Source of the DNA: an uncultured Bacteroides sp.
GTDB lineage: Bacteria > Bacteroidota > Bacteroidia > Bacteroidales > UBA932
Length of the DNA: 59,565 nucleotides
Direction: 5' to 3'
Assembly: GCA_900543205.1 (NCBI GenBank)
Contig: UQQM01000013.1
Coordinates: forward strand, 1 to 59,565
This document shows positions 8,507-16,076 of this stretch, one piece after another. The position numbers and the translations under genes are program-made. The first letter of the stretch is position 1, and each line of letters starts with the position of its first letter. The notes below the pieces were generated by a model. It was not told the origin of the DNA, ran no database searches, and was given only the letters and a program-made list of their open reading frames with translations.

Positions 8507-8522
8507 ATCTCTTCTCAAGAGA
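8507..8522 (-). repeat. Right inverted repeat of the phase switch
   Basis: Exact reverse complement of 8356-8371. Its own palindromic arms are 6 bp (TCTCTT / AAGAGA) around the centre CTC. It ends 15 bases before the start codon of the DUF3575 gene. Confidence 0.9.
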
Positions 8523-8537
8523 GTATCGTTTAAGTAT

Positions 8538-9794
8538 ATGAGAACGGGAAAGTGTTGCATTGTCCTGACGATATTGTCCGCCATGTCGTTGTTCAATGTC
8601 GCAGAGTCGAGGGAAGTCCGAGACTCGGTGAAAATCTATTTCAGGCAGGGGTATTCCGTCCTTGACATGTCGATCAGGGACAACCGGGAGACCCTCGGCC
8701 GCATTGCCGACAGCCTCAGCATCGGCTATACTGACTCCGTATATACGCTGAAAAGAGTTCTTGTCGTCGGCGGCGCGTCACCCGAGGGCACCATACCTCT
8801 TAACAAGCGACTTTCGGAAAAACGCGCGAACGTCCTGTTCGATTATCTTTCCCGCTACGGCGATCTGCCGGATTCCCTCACGACCTTCGAGTTCCTCGGC
8901 AGGGACTGGAACGGACTGATAAAGCTCGTGGAGGAGGACGAGAATGTCCCCTATCGAGAGGAGACCCTGGAGTTCCTGCGCGACATCGCAGTCCGCTGCG
9001 CGGGCGGAGAGAAGCTCGCTGACAACAACGTCGGGCGTCTGTCGAGGTTCAAGGGCGGAGAACCTTACAGATACATGTACCGGAATCTGTTTCCCGAAAT
9101 CCGGGCTTCCCGGCTCTACCTCTGGTACGACAAGGTTCGCAATCCCTTCTTCGTGCCTCTCGTGACGGCTCCGTCCGTCAGACTTGAGACGCCGGAGACC
9201 GTGCTCACCCGTACGGTCGTGCCTCCTGTCTTCAAGAAGCCGTTCTACATGGCGCTGAAGACCAACATGCTCTACGACGCCCTGCTGGTGCCCAATGCCG
9301 CTGCCGAGTTCTATCTCGGACGCAACTGGAGCATCGCCGGAGGCTGGATGCACGGATGGTGGAAATCCGACCTCGCGCACTGGTACTGGCGCATCTACGG
9401 AGGCGACCTGAACCTGCGCAAATGGTTCGGAAAGCGCGCTCAGGAAAAGCCCCTGACGGGCCATCACGTTGGACTCTACGGCTCTGCGTTCACCTATGAC
9501 TTCGAGACCGGAGGCCGCGGTTTCCTCGGCGGCGAACCTGGCGGCGACATCTACGACAGGGCGAATTTCTCTGCGGGCGTCGAATACGGCTACTCGCTTC
9601 CAATAGCGGAAAGGCTCAATCTCGACTTCACGCTCGGCGTCGGCTGGGTGGGAGGCACTTATCACGAGTATCTGCCAATCGACGACTGCTATGTGTGGCA
9701 GTCGACGCGCAGGCTGAACTATTTCGGACTGACCAGGCTGGAGATATCCCTCGTATGGCTTCTCGGCCGAGGCAATTACAATCAAGGATATTAG
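8538..9794 (+). CDS. DUF3575 / OmpA-like outer-membrane protein of fimbrial operon
   Basis: 418 residues with a signal peptide ending near residue 23. Residues about 28-130 look like an OmpA-type peptidoglycan-associating module (IYFRQGYSVLD at the start, VVGGASPEGTIPLNKRLSEKRA later). From about residue 235 to the end the sequence matches DUF3575, a beta-barrel seen beside Bacteroidales fimbrial genes (ALKTNMLYDALLVPNAAAEFYLG, then WKSDLAHWYW). It is the first gene after the invertible promoter, and is followed after 11 bases by the Mfa2/FimB-like gene. A role in anchoring or assembling the fimbria at the outer membrane is inferred from context. Expression should depend on the promoter orientation. 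Confidence 0.85.
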   Translation: MRTGKCCIVLTILSAMSLFNVAESREVRDSVKIYFRQGYSVLDMSIRDNRETLGRIADSLSIGYTDSVYTLKRVLVVGGASPEGTIPLNKRLSEKRANVLFDYLSRYGDLPDSLTTFEFLGRDWNGLIKLVEEDENVPYREETLEFLRDIAVRCAGGEKLADNNVGRLSRFKGGEPYRYMYRNLFPEIRASRLYLWYDKVRNPFFVPLVTAPSVRLETPETVLTRTVVPPVFKKPFYMALKTNMLYDALLVPNAAAEFYLGRNWSIAGGWMHGWWKSDLAHWYWRIYGGDLNLRKWFGKRAQEKPLTGHHVGLYGSAFTYDFETGGRGFLGGEPGGDIYDRANFSAGVEYGYSLPIAERLNLDFTLGVGWVGGTYHEYLPIDDCYVWQSTRRLNYFGLTRLEISLVWLLGRGNYNQGY

Positions 9795-9805
9795 GAGGGC
9801 CGAGA

Positions 9806-10753
9806 ATGAGACACATTTCTTATCTGCTTGCAATTTTGCTGCTGCTCCCCAGCTGTGTTCACAAGGAACTCTGCCGGGATCATCCGCATACCATGTCCGT
9901 AAAGGTGGAATTCGACTGGAGGGACGCTCCCGGAGCCGATCCTGAAGGCATGTGCGTATACTTCTACCCCGTCGGCGGCGGAAGCGGCTACCGCTTCGAC
10001 TTCAAGGGCACCGAAGGCGGGGAGGCGAAGCTCCGGGTCGGAGAATATCTCGTGCTCTGCTACAACAATGACACCGAGGCCGTCCAGTTCTACAATACCG
10101 ACGATTTCGCCACCCACGGCGGCTTCACCCGCGAAGGCAATCCCCTCGAGCCCATGTACGGCAATGCGGCGAGCTATTCTGTCCCCAAGGCCGACGGCGC
10201 CGAGGACGAACGGGTGGTGATATGTCCCGACATGATCTGGGGCTGCAGCGACACCGAGGTGGAGATTGTCGACAATACGGAGAACGTGGTCACCCTCTAC
10301 CCTCACGAGATGGTCTGCACCTACACCTACGAGGTGCGCAACGTCTCGAATCTCGACCACCTCCAGCAGATGAGCGGCACGCTTTCGGGCATGTCCGGAA
10401 AGATGACCTTCTCCTCAGAGGAACTCGACGACGAATGCGTGACACTCCCCTACGCGTCGCATTCCGACGGTGTATCGCAGGTCACCGGAGAGTTCTACAC
10501 CTTCGGGCACCATCCCGACAACGAGGAGCCGCACCGCATGGTGTTCTACGCCGTGATGGACGACGGCAAGAAGTACTGCTTCAAAGGCTCGGACAATCTG
10601 GACGTCACCTCTCAGATTCATGAGGCTCCGGACAGGCGCCATGTGCACATCATTATCGACGGACTTGATCTTCCCCAGCCCATCGAGGGCGGAAGCGGAT
10701 TCGATCCTTCTGTGGACGACTGGGAGGTCGTGGAAGTCGAAGTGGAAATGTAA
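9806..10753 (+). CDS. Mfa2/FimB-like fimbrial anchor lipoprotein
   Basis: 315 residues starting at an ATG preceded by GGAGG, 11 bases after the DUF3575 stop. The lipobox LLLLPSC gives Cys17, followed by VHKELC, typical of Mfa2/FimB lipoproteins that anchor and regulate the length of the fimbria. The body shows the family's strand order: VKVEFDW early, FYPVGGGSGYRFDF, then a GEYLVLCYNND strand, and a second beta-domain after about residue 160. An alternative is a minor fimbrial subunit. It shares the operon with two fimbrillins downstream and would be switched with them. Confidence 0.85.
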   Translation: MRHISYLLAILLLLPSCVHKELCRDHPHTMSVKVEFDWRDAPGADPEGMCVYFYPVGGGSGYRFDFKGTEGGEAKLRVGEYLVLCYNNDTEAVQFYNTDDFATHGGFTREGNPLEPMYGNAASYSVPKADGAEDERVVICPDMIWGCSDTEVEIVDNTENVVTLYPHEMVCTYTYEVRNVSNLDHLQQMSGTLSGMSGKMTFSSEELDDECVTLPYASHSDGVSQVTGEFYTFGHHPDNEEPHRMVFYAVMDDGKKYCFKGSDNLDVTSQIHEAPDRRHVHIIIDGLDLPQPIEGGSGFDPSVDDWEVVEVEVEM

Positions 10754-10806
10754 ATTGCCAATTATCAACTTTTTAATTTTTCAGTTTATTTAAACAAACA
10801 AAAACA

Positions 10807-11511
10807 ATGAAAAAATTTATTTTAGCCGTGCCCGCTCTTCTAGCGCTCGCAGCAGTGTCCTGCACCAAGAGCGAAGTGCTCGAAAGCAACGACGGTGAGA
10901 TCCGGTTCAACGTCATCGCGAACAACGCAACGAAGGCGGATGCGATTTATTGCAACAACAATAAGCCGTCCGAATTCACCGTATACGCGGAAAGCGGCGA
11001 TGGCAAGACCTACATCAACGGAGACAGGATCACATCGCCCGATGGCGGAAACACTTGGGTGAACGAGAGCGGAACCCGCTTCTGGCCCAACGATCTTTCG
11101 TTGGACTTCTACGCTGTAGTGAACGGAGATATCACTTGGAACGTGGCCGCTGCTGAAGGCACGGCTCCTGCGTCTATCGTTGATTTTAAGGTTCCTACGG
11201 ATGTAGCGTCGCAGAAAGACCTGCTCTATTCGGTCAAGACCGGGCTGCAGAAAGACGATAATGCGAATGAAATGGCTCCAGTCGCCCTCAATTTCCGCCA
11301 TGCCCTTTCCCAGATTGTGTTCAACGCCAAGAATACCAATGAAAATCTCTATGTCGAGGTTTCAGGCGTCAGCATCGTGAACGTGGTCAACGAGAACAGC
11401 TTCAGTTTCCCCGTTGCCGATACCGACAACAATATGGTAGACGGCGACCATGACGGATCCTTTGATAATGCAATCAATTTGAGATATTTTATACCGGCCG
11501 GGCGGGGTTGA
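10807..11511 (+). CDS. Short fimbrillin family lipoprotein, C-terminus missing
   Basis: 234 residues. The lipobox AAVSC (Cys19) and the N-terminal fimbrillin module are normal (EIRFNVIANNATKAD, then FWPNDLSLDFYAVV and PVALNFRHALSQIVFNAKN, the hallmark HAL motif). Single-domain fimbrillins are usually around 300 residues and end with a YLLPQ-type strand, a TEWxAGxxYxYxI strand and a tail; this one stops at YFIPAGRG, just where that last part should begin. The other two frames downstream do not clearly restore it. The protein may be truncated by mutation, be a deliberately short subunit, or reflect an assembly error. The start follows an AT-rich leader of about 50 bases. Confidence 0.8.
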   Translation: MKKFILAVPALLALAAVSCTKSEVLESNDGEIRFNVIANNATKADAIYCNNNKPSEFTVYAESGDGKTYINGDRITSPDGGNTWVNESGTRFWPNDLSLDFYAVVNGDITWNVAAAEGTAPASIVDFKVPTDVASQKDLLYSVKTGLQKDDNANEMAPVALNFRHALSQIVFNAKNTNENLYVEVSGVSIVNVVNENSFSFPVADTDNNMVDGDHDGSFDNAINLRYFIPAGRG

Positions 11512-11591
11512 ATGTCCCTTCCCGGTCACCAATCACAAAATCCGCAGCGGGCAGTACTTGGCCGGGCGGTACGGAAAACGGAGGAATGACT

Positions 11592-14438
11592 ATGAACAGA
11601 AGCACGTTCCATACAATCGGCGCAGTGGCCGCAACTGCGGTGATGCTTGCATCCTGCGCCAAGAATGAGGTCATAAGCAGACGCCCTTCTCTCGATCCCG
11701 ACGAGATTGCGTTCAGCGTGGCGTCCGGCTTTGTTCCGGCAGACATGCCGGAGTCGAAGGCCGGAGGACAGGCGGAGGAGAAGCCCGCAGTCCTGCTCGG
11801 CGACAGCGGGGACACGCTCTACCTTCACCCTTCCGTGGTTCCGAACGACAGAGGACTCACGGCACTGCCGGAAACCCGGGGTGTCCCCATAAGAAATGCC
11901 GGAGGCATCAATTCTTTCTTCGTCACCGCCAAGATTAATGATGGTGGCGGGAGTGAAGACGACGTTCTGTATATAGACGATGAGGAAGTAAAGCGAGTGG
12001 CGGAAGGCGGCAGCATCTGGACGACCGCTGAAGGCCGGCATTTCTGGCCCGATGAGTCAACGGCCCTTGATTTCTACGCCTACGCGAATTTCGACGACAA
12101 CGGTCCCGACCCGAATCCTGTCTGTGAAAACGGGAAGCTGGGTTTTTCTTATATTGTTAGTAGCGGCTCTGGGGGCAGTGATGCCGAACAGCAGTCCGAC
12201 ATCTTGTTAGCTCTGGCTTCCGCCAGCCGTTTGCAGACTACGGACGGCGACGGGACCGTTGATCTTAATTTCGAGCACGCCCTTGCCGGTGTACAGTTCC
12301 GTGCAAAGAACATCGCCGGCGGCACCATAAAGAGCATAACCCTCAAGAACCTCTATGCCCAGGGCAACTGCACCTATTCGCTTTCTGACAGTCCCGTAGT
12401 CGAAGGAGGCGTAACGAAGAACGGAACTTTCGATTGGACGACGACTGGAAACAAGGTCGAATTCAGACAGAATATGAATGTCCGGGTCAGCGAATCCAGC
12501 ACCCCGCCCGACGGTACCCTGCAGGATGTCACCACCGGAAACAACGCCGGGATGACCTTCATGATGATTCCCCAGAAACTGGAAAACGTGGAAGTGGAGA
12601 TCGAGCTCGTTGGTGCGGGTGACGGCACGCAATACACGGTCTCCGGCCGGCTGTCTACCGCAACAGGCAGCTGGGAGGCCGGCAACATCTACATCTACGA
12701 CATCTCCACCGACTCCATCAACTGGACCTATGTGTTCGAGGTGACACCGACAATCAATATGGTGCTCGGACAGACATCAGCTCAGTATACCGTGAAGAGT
12801 TATCGTTACCGTACGCAGAATCAGGACGAAACAGAACCTGTCCCCTGGACGGCAACCAACACCTCATATTCGGAAACGAACTACATGACAGGTAGCGACG
12901 AGGAGAATGTCGCTTATGACAAAATCGTCAGGTCATTCGTATATTCGGGAGGCGCAAGCACCGACGCAAATACGAATACCTACCAGATTGAAGTGTATGG
13001 AACAAAAATGCACACAAACTACGATAATGATGAGCATACCCTCAGAAGCAACCCGTCAAGGGGTTCGGCAGAGGAATACTACGATCTTTCCACTCATGAT
13101 TTAAATGGTAATGAAATCAATGAAACAACGGCCAACTGTTATGTGGTCAACGCTGCCGGTTACTATAAATTGCCTCTTGTTTACGGCAACGCAAGGAAAA
13201 ATGGTACTAACAACAGTGAAGCTTACGCTGACGCTGCTTTTGTTGATTACAAGAACAATCGGATAAGCGACCCTAACATCTTAGGAGCCGACGATGCAAC
13301 ATTGGTCTGGAGCGACGGTTTCTTTATGTTCAAGGACATAAAGTTATCTGTTGATAAGAAATATCTGACTTTCCGTATCGACCCAGATTATCTCCAGCAG
13401 GCCAATGCCGTGCTGGCCGTACGCGACGCGGATGACAAAATCATGTGGAGCTGGCATATCTGGGTGACGGAACGAGACATCTACGATACCCGTACGATAC
13501 GGGATTTCTTTGATCGGAACAATACATTCGAGCTTATGTCCTGCAACCTTGGCTGGGTAGACGGTAAGAACGTTTATTATAATGCGCGTGATCTGACTTA
13601 TGAATTCACTCAGGAGGGTTCAGGCAAGACCGCGACCATGGAAGTCTCACAGGAAGGTGAAATGTTCGACTACAAAGACGTTGGTTCGACTTACTACCAA
13701 TGGGGACGCAAGGATCCGCTGGTGGCAATGAGGAACTGGGATCATGTTGGTTTCAACGATTACAGATTGCATGAAACCGGTCGCCAGGATTATGGTTATG
13801 AGATAAAAGCGGAAAGAGTGACCATTGGAGAATCCATACAGCATCCGAATCGATATTACGTCAGAGGTGCCACAAATGAAGCAGCGAACTGGTGCTCGAA
13901 TAATATTCCGTCTCTATGGAATACTGGTGGTTATGATACAACACAAGACAATGCCCAAAATATAGTATATTCTAAAAAAACCATATACGATCCATCGCCA
14001 CGAGGATTCAAGGTACCGGTGCCTCGTGCTTTTGCTGTGTTTGTCAATGGTTCGAATGGCGACGGAAGCAATGGACATAACGGAGAACTAAACGGTTATC
14101 AGGTAGACAACGAAGGAAAGTGGAACAAATATTGGGTTTATACTGAACCTAATGAGAGTGGTAGTCAAATACCGTTTACTGCTACCGGACAGCGAGCTGA
14201 CATAGGGGGAAAATTGGAAGCATATAGCAGCGAAGACGATCGAAAAGCTGAACTTGGTGGCCTGTGGTCAATGTATGGTGTATATTATTGGACATGTGTC
14301 TCTATATCGAATATAAGTGCATGTTCATTCGTTGTACGTCATGACAGACAACCAGAAGGAATCATTGCTAATTCATATAAATTCTCTGGCACCAAGACCA
14401 TGGCCCGCCCCGTGCGTCCCATCGTGGACAGAGACTGA
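11592..14438 (+). CDS. Large fimbrillin family protein, likely fimbrial tip
   Basis: 948 residues from the ATG with GGAGG 7 bases upstream; another ATG lies 6 bases earlier. Lipobox VMLASC (Cys22). Residues to about 390 form a fimbrillin module with FWPDESTALDFYAYANF, the LNFEHALAGVQFRAKN motif and a closing SWEAGNIYIYDIS strand, so this one is complete. The remaining 550 residues resemble the long C-terminal regions of Bacteroidales tip fimbrillins: TANCYVVNAAGYYKLPLV, WSWHIWVT, YYQWGRKDP, YDPSPRGFKVP and a final ARPVRPI. This is FISUMP-like in pattern. Tip adhesin function is inference. The last two thirds are noticeably richer in A and T than the first third, suggesting a different origin for the adhesin part. 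Confidence 0.8.
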   Translation: MNRSTFHTIGAVAATAVMLASCAKNEVISRRPSLDPDEIAFSVASGFVPADMPESKAGGQAEEKPAVLLGDSGDTLYLHPSVVPNDRGLTALPETRGVPIRNAGGINSFFVTAKINDGGGSEDDVLYIDDEEVKRVAEGGSIWTTAEGRHFWPDESTALDFYAYANFDDNGPDPNPVCENGKLGFSYIVSSGSGGSDAEQQSDILLALASASRLQTTDGDGTVDLNFEHALAGVQFRAKNIAGGTIKSITLKNLYAQGNCTYSLSDSPVVEGGVTKNGTFDWTTTGNKVEFRQNMNVRVSESSTPPDGTLQDVTTGNNAGMTFMMIPQKLENVEVEIELVGAGDGTQYTVSGRLSTATGSWEAGNIYIYDISTDSINWTYVFEVTPTINMVLGQTSAQYTVKSYRYRTQNQDETEPVPWTATNTSYSETNYMTGSDEENVAYDKIVRSFVYSGGASTDANTNTYQIEVYGTKMHTNYDNDEHTLRSNPSRGSAEEYYDLSTHDLNGNEINETTANCYVVNAAGYYKLPLVYGNARKNGTNNSEAYADAAFVDYKNNRISDPNILGADDATLVWSDGFFMFKDIKLSVDKKYLTFRIDPDYLQQANAVLAVRDADDKIMWSWHIWVTERDIYDTRTIRDFFDRNNTFELMSCNLGWVDGKNVYYNARDLTYEFTQEGSGKTATMEVSQEGEMFDYKDVGSTYYQWGRKDPLVAMRNWDHVGFNDYRLHETGRQDYGYEIKAERVTIGESIQHPNRYYVRGATNEAANWCSNNIPSLWNTGGYDTTQDNAQNIVYSKKTIYDPSPRGFKVPVPRAFAVFVNGSNGDGSNGHNGELNGYQVDNEGKWNKYWVYTEPNESGSQIPFTATGQRADIGGKLEAYSSEDDRKAELGGLWSMYGVYYWTCVSISNISACSFVVRHDRQPEGIIANSYKFSGTKTMARPVRPIVDRD

Positions 14439-15660
14439 TAATCCGTGCCGAGCATAGATGCGGTTCTGCAATCCACCGGCGGATTTCAAACCTCGGCCGG
14501 TTATACCTGCACCTGCTCCAGTGTAGCGAGCTGTTAGGCCGTCAGCCCGGTGAAAGCGGAGACATGATCCGTGGCCATTCCGGACGCAAGCTGGTTTCCG
14601 GCGGCCTCTCCTCAAGCCGCGAGAGGTTCAGCCTCCCGTTCCAAGGTACGAGATATCGCTGATGTCCCGCTTCGTGAAAAGGCTCCTGATGAGTTACGGC
14701 TGTCGCAAAGTCTTGGCGCTTGCTCCGCGATGACGGGCAGGATTAACCGTTAAATCAACGTTCGGGGATGGACAGGCGGAAAATTTTGAAGTTTCGACGC
14801 TGGTTTTCCATGTTTCTTGATGCGTCGGACTGTTTTTGCTGCATCGGATTGCGCGAACTGGCAAACAAATTGTAAATTTGTCCCCGGCTGCGCGGAAACA
14901 GCGGCTCCGGCCTTCGGCAGATCGATACCCGGAAGCCCTGGATTCATTTAAGGCGCGGCGGGAAAATCCACGCTACCGCCCATGGCGCCGGGCCTTCTGC
15001 CGGTTACAACCAGGCGGTATCCGTCCGTCCCGTCAGGGAGACCGACTGACGGGGCTTGGCTCCTGCGTAACATCTGACCGCTGTTACAGACTGCAAATCT
15101 GCTGGGATGGCGACGGATTACAAATCACGCCAAATGCCGTCGCGGCGGATCGTGAAATTCACCTGCGCCCGGGAACTGACCCTGAGGCCATTCTGTGGCA
15201 TGCTCCCTGCGCAGGTGGGACCATTCACGTTACACCTCGGCGCACAACAGCCGTTTGGACATCTGCAGGGCACATCGAACGCGCAGGTGATTTGCAAGAA
15301 GGCAAAGTTGAAATTCAGTAGTCCAAGCGGGACGCGGTAGAGGCCCTTCCAGGGCATGTGACTGGTCCCATTGGAACCAAATTGGGTCCATCAGGACCAC
15401 CAGGCGGCCACCCACCGCCGCAGAACGGATGCATCTGGTACTAATGAATTTCAAATCCGACTGGACAGCCAGTTACAGCACAAGTATGCCCATTAATCGG
15501 ACGCCGGAAAAGGCCGTTGAGGGGCGCACTGGCAGATTTCAAATTGACGCAGAATCTGCTGCCTGGGCGCCGGACACGCGCTGCGGGGAGCTCCGCGAAG
15601 GGCTCTCCTCGCGCGTGCCCGGAGTGGCGTGCAATCTGTCTTTATTAAGCAGCGGCGGAG

Positions 15661-15713
15661 TCGGCCTGCCGGCAGTATAGGGCTGTGCGGTGGTTCTTAC
15701 TGCCGGAGGCCGA
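15661..15713 (+). repeat. Stem-loop repeat, copy 1
   Basis: TCGGCCTGCCGGCAGTA pairs with TACTGCCGGAGGCCGA around a 20-base loop; one extra base bulges from the left arm. A second copy in reverse orientation lies at 59466-59517, with a similar 20-base loop. Confidence 0.75.
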
Positions 15714-15737
15714 GTTCGCCGCGGCTGGGCTGCAGGC

Positions 15738-15757
15738 GGCAGATTGCAAATCTGCTG
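15738..15757. repeat. Short palindrome, copy 1
   Basis: GCAGATTGCAAATCTGCTGA; 7-bp arms around GCA. The same 20 bases recur at 15945-15964. Confidence 0.7.
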
Positions 15758-15795
15758 AGACGACGTCGGCCTCTCTCCACCGGATGAAGACAGCA

Positions 15796-15918
15796 CGCAG
15801 TACGGAATTTCCGCTGAGGAGGCTAGCCGTCCGCGGCTGTGAGCGGACGATGTCCGGAGCGAAGCGAAGGGCATCGATGAAGCGGAGCGGAACCTCCGAA
15901 GCGGATTTCCGTACTGCG
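15796..15918 (+). repeat. Structured dispersed element, copy A
   Basis: A conserved 78-base core (15819-15896) flanked by an imperfect inverted repeat of about 22 bases (CGCAGTACGGAA at the left, TTCCGTACTGCG at the right). Inside the core, GTCCGC pairs with GCGGAC, and GATGTCC with GGGCATC. Copy B at 54901-55032 has a core of the same length but unrelated outer arms. Confidence 0.75.
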
Positions 15919-15944
15919 GCTCCAAGAAAGCCACTATGCTGGCA

Positions 15945-15964
15945 GCAGATTGCAAATCTGCTGA
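15945..15964. repeat. Short palindrome, copy 2
   Basis: Identical to 15738-15757. Confidence 0.7.
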
Positions 15965-16015
15965 AACAACCAGCATCTGCTGCAACCTGACATTTCGTCC
16001 GGTTGCGGGATGATT

Positions 16016-16050
16016 TTTGCATAGATGCAGAGAAATTTGTTGTAAATTTG
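16016..16050 (+). promoter_or_regulatory. Promoter of rlmD
   Basis: TTTG (16016-16019), 23 bases, then TAAATTTG (16043-16050), a perfect -7 octamer 26 bases before the start codon. Confidence 0.65.
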
Positions 16051-16076
16051 CTCCCCGCCAATGCAGCAGAAACGAA

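Larger units (their letters stand above)
8356..8522. mobile_element. Invertible promoter segment (fimbrial phase switch)
   Basis: A 167-bp segment bounded by identical 16-bp inverted repeats, between a tyrosine recombinase and a fimbrial operon. Inside there is a single perfect -7 box, on the minus strand at 8386-8393, and no TTTG at all on the plus strand. In this orientation the promoter reads back toward the recombinase, so the fimbrial genes at 8538 onward lack it (OFF). After inversion the box would sit on the plus strand at about 8485-8492, some 45 bases before the start codon at 8538. An 8-G tract lies at 8468-8475. The inversion itself is inferred, not seen. Confidence 0.85.
14439..16015. 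other. Gene-free island of hairpin repeats
   Basis: About 1.6 kb with no supportable gene. Open frames exist but have repeat-like composition and no recognisable family. The stretch holds a promoter-like copy (TAAATTTG at 14873-14880, resembling the rlmD promoter context TGTAAATTTG-TCCCC), several GCAGATTGCAAATCTGC palindromes, one copy of a stem-loop repeat (15661-15713) and one copy of a 78-bp-core structured element (15796-15918). Confidence 0.6.

Noticed and set aside
14836..15321. 161-codon protein gene in the repeat island
   Set aside because: No family, overlaps palindromic repeats, and residues such as clustered Arg and Pro suggest noncoding GC-rich DNA.
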